Of a stretch of 64,000 nucleotides of DNA, positions 39,410-47,307 are shown in pieces. Position 1 is the first letter of the stretch. Every line of letters begins with the position of its first letter. The translations under genes and the position numbers were made by a program. The stretch is from Nocardioides halotolerans DSM 19273 (GTDB taxonomy: Bacteria > Actinomycetota > Actinomycetes > Propionibacteriales > Nocardioidaceae), in contig NZ_AUGT01000012.1 of NCBI RefSeq assembly GCF_000422805.1, forward strand, positions 124,001 to 188,000, in the 5' to 3' direction. Below the pieces are notes generated by a model that searched no databases, was not told the DNA's origin, and saw only the letters and a list, made by a program, of their open reading frames with translations.

Positions 39410-39928
39410 GTGGCCAAGGACGAGGCGGACCTCCACGTGGAGCGCTGGCGCGACCACTGGGTGCTCGACAAGGGGTTCGACGACGACGTCGAGGCGATGA
39501 CGGTGCGCATCGGCAACATCTTCAAGTGGTTCAAGCTCACCACCAAGGAGGCCGTCGCCCGGGTCGGACTGCAGGACTTCGAGTACGAGACCCTGCACGC
39601 CCTGATGATCCGTGACACCCCCGGCCGCGCCTCGCCCGGCGAGCTGGCCCAGGAGATGGGGGTCTCGAACGCCGGCGTCACCGGGCGGCTCGACAGCATG
39701 GAGAAGAAGGGCTGGCTCAAGCGGATGCCCGGCGCCGAGGACCGCCGCCGCGTCGAGGTGGAGGCCACCAGGGAGGGCCTGCGCCTGTGGCGCGAGGCCA
39801 TGGACCTGCGCGGCTCCGCCGAGGACGACGTGGTCACGGTGCTCAGCAAGGAGGAGCTGGCGACGTTGAACCGGCTGCTGAAGAAGATGACGCTCTATGT
39901 GGAGGCTCGTCAGGCCTCGGGCGACTGA
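39410..39928 (+). CDS. MarR-family transcriptional regulator
   Basis: 172 aa winged-helix repressor. The recognition region is ASPGELAQEMGVSNAGVTGRLDSMEKKGWLKR, followed by the wing AEDRRRVEVEATREG. N- and C-terminal helices (ELHVERW-like ADLHVERWRDHW; LNRLLKKMTLYVEARQ) would form the dimer interface. It most likely represses itself and the divergent MFS gene through the TTCG-N4-CGAA repeats. Its GTG start has a leaderless -10 box. A strong hairpin follows the stop. Confidence 0.92.
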   Translation: MAKDEADLHVERWRDHWVLDKGFDDDVEAMTVRIGNIFKWFKLTTKEAVARVGLQDFEYETLHALMIRDTPGRASPGELAQEMGVSNAGVTGRLDSMEKKGWLKRMPGAEDRRRVEVEATREGLRLWREAMDLRGSAEDDVVTVLSKEELATLNRLLKKMTLYVEARQASGD

Positions 39929-39942
39929 CCGTCTTACGACAG

Positions 39943-39972
39943 AAGGCCCCGGACCTTGCGGTCCGGGGCCTT
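39943..39972. terminator. strong bidirectional terminator
   Basis: AAGGCCCCGGACC-TTGC-GGTCCGGGGCCTT: a perfect 13-bp stem with a TTGC tetraloop, flanked by A and T residues on either side. It separates the convergent marR-type and livK genes and could serve both. Confidence 0.85.
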
Positions 39973-39997
39973 CGGTCAGAACTCTGAGGCGTTCAGA

Positions 39998-41386
39998 TCA
40001 GGGCTTGGAGCCCTCGACCGTGCCGCTCAGGATGTTCTTGTTGTTGGCGTCGTACTGGTAGATGCCGATGAACGCCGACGACGGGTCGTTCTCGTCGTCG
40101 ATCGGACCGATGCCCGACGGGCCGGCGTAGCGGATCTCCTTGCCCTCCTCGAGCAGGGCGACGCAGTCGGCGTAGGTGTTGCACTCCTCGCCGTCGGTGG
40201 CGCCCGAGACGGCGGCGAAGTTCTTGTCCACCGTCTCCGAGTCGTTCGAGCCGCCCTTCACCGCGGCGAGCGCGGAGAGGATGGTGGCGTCGTAGGCCTC
40301 GGCACCGTAGGAGAAGTCCTTGACCTCTTCACCGTTGGCCTGCTGGTACCAGCCCTTGAGCTGGTCCTTGAAGCCCTGGTCGGGGTCCTGGCCGGGGAGG
40401 GTGCCCTGGGCGCCCTCGAGCGTGCCCGGCTCGAAGTCCTCGCTGTAGTCCGACAGGTTGCCGTCGACGAAGTAGGTCTTGGACATGTCCCAGCCGGACG
40501 CGGCCAGCTCGGGCACGATCGACTTGGTCTCGTCGAAGGCGATGATGACGATCGCGTCGGGCTTGGCCGCGGTGACGGCCTGGACCTCGGCGGAGAACGT
40601 CGTCTGGTTCGGCTGGAACTCCTCGCCGGCGCCCTTGCAGCCGTAGACGCACTTGCCGCCGGCGGCGGTGATGGTGTCCTCGGTGGCGTTGCGCAGGCCG
40701 GTGCCGTAGGTGTCGGCGAAGACCAGGAAGCCGACGTTGGTGTAGCCGTCCTGGCTGATCAGCGTGCCGAGCGCGTTGCCCTGGACCGTGTCCGGCGGGG
40801 CGGTGCGGAAGTAGTACGGCGAGTAGCCGGACAGGTCGATCGCCGTGTTGGCGGGCGAGACCTGGGTGATCTTGGCCTCGGTCAGGGTGTCCACGAAGTT
40901 GAGCGACACGCTGGACGACTCGGCGCCGATCACGACCGACGGCGCGCCGGCGACCATGGTGCCGGCCGAGGCAGTCGAGATCGACATGTCGTTGGCGTCG
41001 CCCGAGTCGAGGATGTCGTGGCAGGCCTTGGCGCCGTTGACGCCACCCGCCGCGTTGATGTCGGAGACGGCCAGACCCACACCGGCGACCGCCGGAGGCC
41101 CGAGGAAGGCGAGGCTGCCGGTCAGGGGCAGGATGCCGCCGACCTTGAACGAGTCGGCGCTGGTGGCACCCTGCGCACACTTGTCGTCGGTGAACGCGGC
41201 CGCGGTCTCGGACGGCGAGCTCTCGTCGGTCGGTGCCGCGCTGGTGGTGTCGCCGTCGCCGGCGTCGGACCCGGAGGAGTCTCCGTCGTCGCCGCAGGCG
41301 ACCAGGGACAGCCCCAGGGCAGCGCCCAGAGCGACCGTGGCCGACAGCCGCCTGAACCGCCGGGAGGCGGTGGTGGATCGATTCAC
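39998..41386 (-). CDS. livK: branched-chain amino acid ABC substrate-binding lipoprotein
   Basis: 462 aa. The signal peptide ends in the lipobox LSLVACGDD; a Ser/Asp/Thr-rich linker of about 40 residues follows. The Leu/Ile/Val-binding type periplasmic fold begins at FKVGGILPLTGSLAFLGPP and includes VSDINAAGGVNGAK, VIGAESSSVSLNFVD and ITQVSPANTAIDLSGY. Four further cysteines (KCVYGCKG, ECNTYADC) may form disulfides. It would deliver ligand to LivHMGF, encoded 2-6 kb away on the other strand and separated by the MFS/MarR pair. GTG 41386 follows GAAAGG. Confidence 0.9.
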   Translation of the reverse strand: MNRSTTASRRFRRLSATVALGAALGLSLVACGDDGDSSGSDAGDGDTTSAAPTDESSPSETAAAFTDDKCAQGATSADSFKVGGILPLTGSLAFLGPPAVAGVGLAVSDINAAGGVNGAKACHDILDSGDANDMSISTASAGTMVAGAPSVVIGAESSSVSLNFVDTLTEAKITQVSPANTAIDLSGYSPYYFRTAPPDTVQGNALGTLISQDGYTNVGFLVFADTYGTGLRNATEDTITAAGGKCVYGCKGAGEEFQPNQTTFSAEVQAVTAAKPDAIVIIAFDETKSIVPELAASGWDMSKTYFVDGNLSDYSEDFEPGTLEGAQGTLPGQDPDQGFKDQLKGWYQQANGEEVKDFSYGAEAYDATILSALAAVKGGSNDSETVDKNFAAVSGATDGEECNTYADCVALLEEGKEIRYAGPSGIGPIDDENDPSSAFIGIYQYDANNKNILSGTVEGSKP

Positions 41387-41585
41387 GTCGTGAACCTTTC
41401 TGTTCGTGAGTGCACTTCACCGCGGCCCGGCACCCCGCACGCCGGGCTCAACACGGCCACCGTAATCTCAGCAAGGCGGGCCGCGCCTCCGCGAACCCTC
41501 TCGTTAGCGAACCGTTACGTCAATGCGCCACACGGGCCAGAACATGATGCGTTCGGGCTAGGTGAGGACTATTCCCAGCCGCGGC
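41387..41585. other. livK upstream region with a short direct repeat
   Basis: 199 bp between livK and the DUF554 gene, both on the minus strand. GCGAACC occurs at 41491-41497 and 41507-41513, 16 bp apart, within an AT-richer stretch (CTCGTTA, CCGTTACG). This could be the livK promoter and an operator. No gene is seen. Confidence 0.35.
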
Positions 41586-42359
41586 TCAGCCGTGTATCGC
41601 GGCGGCGACCTGCACCAGCAGCGGCGCGACCAGGAGCGCGGGCAGGAGGTCGGCGACCGGGATCTCGCGGATCCGGAGCAGCCGCAGCGCGACCCCGACG
41701 AGCATCAGGCCGCCGGCCGCCGTGATGGCGGCGAGGTGGGCCTCGGGGAGCACGTCGCCGAGCCCGACCCCGACCAGGGTGAGGCCGCCCTGGATCACGA
41801 CGATCGTGATGGCGCTCGCCGCGACGCCCCAGCCGAACGACGCCGCGAACGCGACGGCGGCGAACCCGTCGAGCACCGACTTGAGCAGGATCTGGTCGGG
41901 GCCGTTGCCGAGGCCGTCGTTGAGCGACCCGAGGATCGTGAGCGGGCCGGTGCAGAACACCAGCGAGCTGACGACGAAGCCCTCGATGAACCTCGCCCGC
42001 TCCGTCGAAGTGCCTGAGCCTCCCTGCGAGCCGGTCCGCGAGCCCGACAGCCGCACCTGCAGCCACCCGCCGAAGGCCTCGACGCGCTGCTCGATCCGCA
42101 GCAGCGAGCCGACGATGCCGCCGATGAGCAGGGCGCCCAGCACGACGAGGAGCGGCGCGCTGTCGCCGACCTCGTCGGCGAGGTCGGGGGAGAGCACCTC
42201 CATCGCGGAGGTCGCGGCGATCAGCAGCGTGACCAGACCCAGGGCGTCGGTCACGAGGTCCCTGGTCCGTACCGGTAGCCGGTTTCCGAGAAGCACCCCG
42301 GCGGTGGCGCCGACCAGGACGGTCGTGACGTTGACGAGCGAGGCGAGACCCGGTAGCAA
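41586..42359 (-). CDS. DUF554 membrane protein (YdfK type)
   Basis: 257 aa with about seven helices. The family pattern is clear: LVNVTTVLVGATAGVLLGNRLP at the start, GLVTLLIAATSAME, GALLIGGIVGSLLRIEQRVE, ARFIEGFVVSSLVFCTGPLTILGS, LLKSVLDGFAAVAFA and a hydrophobic C terminus. The function of DUF554 is not known; it is presumed to be a transporter. The start is TTG 42359, with AGGAG seven nt upstream and no ATG or GTG before the conserved N terminus. Confidence 0.85.
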   Translation of the reverse strand: MLPGLASLVNVTTVLVGATAGVLLGNRLPVRTRDLVTDALGLVTLLIAATSAMEVLSPDLADEVGDSAPLLVVLGALLIGGIVGSLLRIEQRVEAFGGWLQVRLSGSRTGSQGGSGTSTERARFIEGFVVSSLVFCTGPLTILGSLNDGLGNGPDQILLKSVLDGFAAVAFAASFGWGVAASAITIVVIQGGLTLVGVGLGDVLPEAHLAAITAAGGLMLVGVALRLLRIREIPVADLLPALLVAPLLVQVAAAIHG

Positions 42360-42438
42360 GGGAGGCTCCTGTGGTGTGGGAGGGCGGGCACAGTGTCGCG
42401 CATCGGGTGACCCACACCTCGTGACGACAAGGATCCCG

Positions 42439-43035
42439 ATGAGCCGGCAACCGGTGTCGATGCGTCAGGCGACCATCGCCGACGTACCGTTCCTCGTCGA
42501 GCTGTGGAGCGACTCCCTGCGGCGAGCGGACCGTCAGGACCAGGTCCACGACCTCGAGATCATCGTCAAGGAGGCCGCGGAGTCGCCCGAGCGGCGGCTC
42601 CTCGTCGCGGAGTACGACGGCGAGCCGGCCGGAGCGGTGCTCCTGCGGGTGATCCCGATGACCCCGCTCAACCTCGAGCCGACCGTGCAGGCGCTGGCGC
42701 CGCACGTGACCCCCAGCTTCCGGGGCAAGGGCATCGGCAGCGTCCTGATGGAGGCCGCGGTGCTGTGGGCCGAGGACCTCGGCATCCACCACATCACCAC
42801 CGCCGCCCCCTCTTCCTCGCGCCATGCCAACCGGTTCATGGCGCGCCTCTCGCTCGGCCCCCAGGCCGTGCTCCGCGCGTCGTCGACGTCGTTGGTGCGC
42901 GCCAAGCTGGCCGCGACGCAGCCGAGCAGCGCGCGCATCACCGAGCGGTCGCCCGGCCGTCGCCACCTCGGACAGGTCCTGGCGGCGCGCCGCCAGCTGA
43001 GCCGGCGTTCCGCGAAGGACCCCAGCGCCTCCTGA
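42439..43035 (+). CDS. GNAT-family N-acetyltransferase
   Basis: 198 aa. The N-terminal VSMRQATIADVPFLVELW is the usual first strand and helix of GNAT enzymes. GEPAGAVLLRVIPMT and the acetyl-CoA pyrophosphate loop SFRGKGIGSVLMEAA follow, with LGIHHITTAA and a helical basic C-terminal tail of about 50 residues. ATG 42439 has AAGGA close upstream; GTG 42421 is an alternative. The acceptor substrate is unknown. It ends 52 bp before polA. Confidence 0.85.
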   Translation: MSRQPVSMRQATIADVPFLVELWSDSLRRADRQDQVHDLEIIVKEAAESPERRLLVAEYDGEPAGAVLLRVIPMTPLNLEPTVQALAPHVTPSFRGKGIGSVLMEAAVLWAEDLGIHHITTAAPSSSRHANRFMARLSLGPQAVLRASSTSLVRAKLAATQPSSARITERSPGRRHLGQVLAARRQLSRRSAKDPSAS

Positions 43036-43075
43036 CCGACCGGGTCCGCCGGTCGGGGGTGTCGGTGCGCGCCTC

Positions 43076-43081
43076 TAGAGT
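43076..43081 (+). promoter_or_regulatory. -10 box for polA
   Basis: TAGAGT, 6 nt, then GTG 43088: a leaderless arrangement. Confidence 0.5.
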
Positions 43082-43087
43082 GGCGAT

Positions 43088-45784
43088 GTGACCGACGGTC
43101 CTCCCCGGCTGCTGCTGCTCGACGGCCATTCGCTGGCCTACCGCGCCTTCTTCGCGCTCCCGCTCGAGAACTTCTCGACCACCACCGGGCAGCCGACCAA
43201 CGCGGTCTTCGGGTTCACCTCGATGCTGATCAACGTGCTGCGCGACGAGCGGCCCACCCACGTCGCCGTGGCCTTCGACGTGTCGCGGCAGACCTTCCGC
43301 CTGGAGCAGTACGCCGAGTACAAGGCGGGCCGCAGCAAGACCCCCGGCGAGTTCTCAAGCCAGCTGCCCCTCATCGAGGAGGTGCTGACCGCGATGCGGA
43401 TCCCGTTCCTCAAGAAGGAGGGCTACGAGGCCGACGACATCATCGGCACGCTGGCGACCCGGGCCAAGGACGACGGGTTCGAGATCCTCATCTGCTCGGG
43501 CGACCGCGACTCCTTCCAGCTCGTCGACGCCGACACCACGGTCATCTACCCCATGCGCGGGGTCTCCGAGATGAAGCGGATGACGCCCGCGGCCGTCGAG
43601 GAGCGCTACGGCGTGCCGCCCGCGCGCTACCCCGAGCTCGCCGCGCTGGTCGGCGAGACCTCCGACAACCTGCCGGGCGTGCCCGGTGTCGGCCAGGGCT
43701 ACGCCGCCAAGTGGCTGACCCAGTACGACGGCCTCGACAACCTCATCACCCACGCCGACGAGATCACCGGCAAGAAGGGCGAGGCCCTGCGCGAGCACCT
43801 CGCCGACGTGATCCGCAACCGCCGCCTCAACGCGCTGGTCTGCGACCTCGACCTCGAGCTGGCCCCGGCAGACCTCCTGTGGCCCTCGTGGGACCGCGCG
43901 GCCGTGCACGAGCTGTTCGACGGGCTGGAGTTCCAGGTCCTGCGCACCCGCCTGCTCGAGTCGCTGCCCACCGAGGAGGAGCAGGCGATCGACGACTCGG
44001 GGTTCGACGTCTCGATGCGGGTCCTCGGCACCGGCGAGCTCGCCGGGTGGCTCGCCGAGCACGCGTCCAGCGGCGAGCGGGTCGGCATCCACCCGGTCGG
44101 CCACTGGCGCGCCGGCACGGGCGACCTCCTCGCGCTGGCGTTCGCGACGGAGGAGGGGGCGGCGTACGCCGCGACCGACGCGCTCGACGTCGCCGACGAG
44201 GAGGCGCTGGCCGACTGGCTCAAGGACGCCTCCCGGCCCAAGGTGCTCCACGACGCCAAGGGGCCGATGCTCGCCTTCGCCGCGCGCGGCATGCCGCTCG
44301 CCGGGCTCGAGCGCGACACCGCCCTCTCGGCCTACCTCGCGCGCCCCGACCAGCGTTCCTACGACCTGGCCGACCTCACCGTCCGCTACCTCAAGCGCGA
44401 GCTGCGCCAGGGTCCGGCCGACGACGGCCAGCTCAGCCTCGAGGGTCTCGACGGCGACGGGGCGGGCGGCTCCGGCCCGGGCGAGACCGAGATGCTGCAC
44501 GCCCGGGCGGTGCTCGACCTCGCGGCCGCGCTCGACGACGAGCTCGAGGAGCGCGGCGGCACCCGCCTGCTCACCGAGGTCGAGCTGCCGCTGGTCGACC
44601 TGCTCGCCCAGATGGAGCGCACCGGCATCGCCGTCGACGGCGAGCACCTCGGTGCCCTCGAGGACCACTTCGCCGCCGAGGTCAAGCTGGCCGCCGAGGA
44701 GGCGTTCGCGGTCATCGGCAAGGAGATCAACCTCGGCTCGCCCAAGCAGCTCCAGGTGGTGCTCTTCGACGAGTTGCAGATGCCGAAGACCAAGCGCACC
44801 AAGACCGGCTACACCACCGATGCCGACGCGCTGCAGGCGCTCTACGTCAAGACCGAGCACCCCTTCTTGCTCCACCTGCTGCGCCACCGCGACGTGTCCC
44901 GCCTGCGCCAGACCATCGAGGGTCTGCTCAAGACGGTCTCGCCCGACGGCCGGATCCGCACGACGTTCAACCAGCTGATCGCGGCGACGGGCCGGCTCTC
45001 GAGCACCGACCCCAACCTCCAGAACATCCCCATCCGCACCGAGGAGGGCCGCCGGATCCGCGAGGGGTTCGTCGTCGGCACGGGCTACGAGAGCCTGCTC
45101 ACCGCCGACTACAGCCAGATCGAGATGCGGATCATGGCGCACCTCTCGCAGGACGACCTGCTGATCGAGGCGTTCAGGTCCGGCCGCGACTTCCACTCCA
45201 TCACCGCCTCGAGGGTCTTCGACGTCCCGGCCGACGAGGTGACCGTCGAGATGCGGGCCAAGATCAAGGCGATGAACTACGGCCTCGCCTACGGCCTCTC
45301 GGCGTTCGGCCTCGGCGCCCAGCTCGGCATCGACCCGAGCGAGGCGCGCGGCCTGATGGAGGAGTACTTCGAGACCTTCGGCGGCATCCGCGACTACCTC
45401 CAGGGCGTCGTCAACCAGGCCCGCACCAGCGAGTACACCGAGACGATCATGGGTCGGCGCCGCTACCTGCCCGACCTCACGTCCGACAACCGGCAGCGCC
45501 GCGAGATGGCCGAGCGGATGGCCCTCAACGCCCCGATCCAGGGCTCGGCCGCCGACCTCATCAAGATCGCGATGCTCAACGTCGACCGCGCCATCAAGGC
45601 GGCCGGTCTCGGCTCGCGGATGCTGCTGCAGGTCCACGACGAGCTCGTCTTCGAGGTCGCGCCGGGGGAGAAGGACGACCTCGACGCCCTGGTCCGCGAG
45701 CAGATGGGCTCGGCCGCCGACCTGCTGGTGCCGCTCGACGTCTCGGTCGGCACCGGTCGGTCCTGGCACGACGCCGCGCACTGA
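43088..45784 (+). CDS. polA: DNA polymerase I
   Basis: 898 aa. The N-terminal 5'-3' exonuclease domain (about residues 1-290) has LLLLDGHSLAYRAFFA, GYEADDIIGTLA, ICSGDRDSFQLVD and GETSDNLPGVPGVGQGYA. The middle domain lacks the acidic residues of an active 3'-5' exonuclease, as in other actinobacterial PolA. The polymerase domain carries RLSSTDPNLQNIPIRTEEGR, motif A ADYSQIEMRIMAHLS (about residue 674), motif B AKIKAMNYGLAYGLSAFG and motif C LQVHDELVFEV. It fills gaps and removes RNA primers and damaged ends during replication and repair. GTG 43088 has a leaderless -10 box. Confidence 0.97.
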   Translation: MTDGPPRLLLLDGHSLAYRAFFALPLENFSTTTGQPTNAVFGFTSMLINVLRDERPTHVAVAFDVSRQTFRLEQYAEYKAGRSKTPGEFSSQLPLIEEVLTAMRIPFLKKEGYEADDIIGTLATRAKDDGFEILICSGDRDSFQLVDADTTVIYPMRGVSEMKRMTPAAVEERYGVPPARYPELAALVGETSDNLPGVPGVGQGYAAKWLTQYDGLDNLITHADEITGKKGEALREHLADVIRNRRLNALVCDLDLELAPADLLWPSWDRAAVHELFDGLEFQVLRTRLLESLPTEEEQAIDDSGFDVSMRVLGTGELAGWLAEHASSGERVGIHPVGHWRAGTGDLLALAFATEEGAAYAATDALDVADEEALADWLKDASRPKVLHDAKGPMLAFAARGMPLAGLERDTALSAYLARPDQRSYDLADLTVRYLKRELRQGPADDGQLSLEGLDGDGAGGSGPGETEMLHARAVLDLAAALDDELEERGGTRLLTEVELPLVDLLAQMERTGIAVDGEHLGALEDHFAAEVKLAAEEAFAVIGKEINLGSPKQLQVVLFDELQMPKTKRTKTGYTTDADALQALYVKTEHPFLLHLLRHRDVSRLRQTIEGLLKTVSPDGRIRTTFNQLIAATGRLSSTDPNLQNIPIRTEEGRRIREGFVVGTGYESLLTADYSQIEMRIMAHLSQDDLLIEAFRSGRDFHSITASRVFDVPADEVTVEMRAKIKAMNYGLAYGLSAFGLGAQLGIDPSEARGLMEEYFETFGGIRDYLQGVVNQARTSEYTETIMGRRRYLPDLTSDNRQRREMAERMALNAPIQGSAADLIKIAMLNVDRAIKAAGLGSRMLLQVHDELVFEVAPGEKDDLDALVREQMGSAADLLVPLDVSVGTGRSWHDAAH

Positions 45785-45792
45785 CTTTCTAC

Positions 45793-45896
45793 CCCCGCGA
45801 GTTTCGGCCCCCAGTCCGTGGCGCCAGCTTCGCGGCGCCTGGCTCGCTGGCGCTCGCTGCGGCGCGGGCGCCACGGCCCGGAGGCCGATCGCGGGG
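45793..45896. repeat. long imperfect palindrome downstream of polA
   Basis: Outer arms CCCCGCGA (45793-45800) and TCGCGGGG (45889-45896), continued by CGGCC/GGCCG, and inner arms CCGTGGCGCC (45816-45825) and GGCGCCACGG (45867-45876). The sequence can fold into one hairpin of about 104 nt. It lies in the 210-bp gap between convergent polA and the flippase gene and may act as a terminator. Confidence 0.6.
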
Positions 45897-45959
45897 CGCC
45901 TCGCTCCGCTCGGAAAGACCGGGTCGCTGCGCTCCCACGCTCCAATTGCGCTGTGTCGG

Positions 45960-45993
45960 GGTTGACCCGGCGCGAAGTTCACGACGGGTCGAC
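45960..45993 (-). repeat. 34-nt palindromic repeat (copy 2)
   Basis: Read on the minus strand it matches 30 of 34 positions of the element after gltD (30329-30362), including an identical 17-nt block GAACTTCGCGCCGGGTC that spans loop and right arm. It ends 1 bp from the flippase stop codon, so both copies sit at gene 3' ends. Confidence 0.65.
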
Positions 45994-45994
45994 G

Positions 45995-47245
45995 TCAGGC
46001 GGGGCGCGTCTCCGCGGGGACGGCGACGTCGGGCCGGGTGCCGGTGAGGGCGATGCCGAGCAGGGCGGCGAACAGCGCGGCGTCGACGGCACCGACGACG
46101 AGCACGAGCGACGTGGCGGAGTCGACGGTGAGCGCGAGCGCGACGAGCACGGCGAGCGAGGTCCAGATCAGGATCACCGCGCGGCCCTGGCGGCGGGCGA
46201 GCGCCGAGTAGACGAGCAGCTGGATCATCGCGAGCAGAATGCCGACGATCGCGAACTTCCACAGGTCGTCGGTGATCGCCGAGAAGTCGCTGCCGCCGAC
46301 GAAGACCTGGGCCCAGCTCGGCAGCACGAGGGTGGCCGCGACGCCGATGAGGCCGAGGAAGGCGGACAGGCCGAGGGCCGCGAGCAGCGTGGTCCGGCTG
46401 GTCTGCTCCTTCGACATCGAGGGGAAGGCGACGACCACCACGAACTGCGGGAGGAACAGGATCGCCTTCGCCATGATCAGGCCGGCCGCGTAGAGACCGG
46501 CCTGCGAGTCGGCCATCATCGCGCGGGCGACGAGGATGTCGACGTTGGAGAGCGCGAAGAACGCCAGCAGCGCCTGGCTGCTGTGGCCGACCTCGCGCAG
46601 CAGCTCGAGGCCGGGGTGCCCCTCGCTGTGCGGGGTGTCCGTGCGCGGCCTCGACAGCGCCAGGGCGCCGATGACCACCGGGACCCAGCAGCCGAGGGCC
46701 ACGCCGGCCATCGCGGCGAGCTCGGTGGGCCAGAAGATGAGCAGCCCGACCCCGAAGAAGACCCGGCCGAGGCCCTGGGCGAGGTAGACCAGCGCCAGCA
46801 GCCCCCAACGCCGTTCGCCCTGGAGCACGCCGGCCTGGGCACCCATGTAGGTCAGGGGGAACGCCGCGACGCCGACCATGAGCGCGGTGGGCAGGCTCTC
46901 GAGGTGCAGCACCGCGTTGAGCACGGGCGCCAGCGCGAGGCAGACCGCGCCGAGCACCAGCGCGCTGCGGAGCCCGACGCCGAGCACGACGCGCTCGATC
47001 GCGACGACCTGCTCGGGGTGCGCGGAGATCCGGCGAGCGCCGGTGGCCTGCAGCCCCAGTGACAGGACGCTGATCACGAGCAGCGCGCCCATCAGGGCCG
47101 AGAACGCGCCGTACGCCTCCTTGCCGACGGTGTGCGCCGCGAGCACGGTGTAGCCGTACGTCGAGAGGTTCATGACGCCCATGGCGACCGCGATGACGGC
47201 GCCGCTACGCAGCCTGCGGCTGGTCTCGGTCGCCATCTTGCTCAC
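45995..47245 (-). CDS. Wzx-like polysaccharide flippase
   Basis: 416 aa with about twelve hydrophobic helices and few long loops, matching the MOP/MATE-like polysaccharide exporter superfamily. The N-terminal GAVIAVAMGVMNLSTYGYTV and the middle AFFALSNVDILVARAMM, with a charged residue within a helix, are typical of lipid-linked oligosaccharide flippases. It begins the glycan island and may flip a polyprenyl-linked precursor. GTG 47245 is preceded by TAGGCT 8 nt upstream. Confidence 0.82.
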   Translation of the reverse strand: MSKMATETSRRLRSGAVIAVAMGVMNLSTYGYTVLAAHTVGKEAYGAFSALMGALLVISVLSLGLQATGARRISAHPEQVVAIERVVLGVGLRSALVLGAVCLALAPVLNAVLHLESLPTALMVGVAAFPLTYMGAQAGVLQGERRWGLLALVYLAQGLGRVFFGVGLLIFWPTELAAMAGVALGCWVPVVIGALALSRPRTDTPHSEGHPGLELLREVGHSSQALLAFFALSNVDILVARAMMADSQAGLYAAGLIMAKAILFLPQFVVVVAFPSMSKEQTSRTTLLAALGLSAFLGLIGVAATLVLPSWAQVFVGGSDFSAITDDLWKFAIVGILLAMIQLLVYSALARRQGRAVILIWTSLAVLVALALTVDSATSLVLVVGAVDAALFAALLGIALTGTRPDVAVPAETRPA

Positions 47246-47253
47246 GGGCCAGA

Positions 47254-47259
47254 AGCCTA
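47254..47259 (-). promoter_or_regulatory. -10 box for the flippase gene
   Basis: Minus-strand TAGGCT with an 8-nt spacer to GTG 47245. The divergent membrane-protein gene starts 63 bp away. Confidence 0.45.
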
Positions 47260-47307
47260 CGGGCGGGCTCGGGGCGCGCTGAATTCGTCAGTGGTTGGAT
47301 CGTCGCC

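Noticed and set aside
41722..42438. Longer N terminus for the GNAT enzyme
   Set aside because: It is the antisense frame of the DUF554 gene; the GNAT fold starts at VSMRQATIAD and ATG 42439 has a ribosome-binding site.
43355..45982. An 875-codon open frame opposite polA
   Set aside because: Shadow of polA, with no recognisable domain and no start signals.
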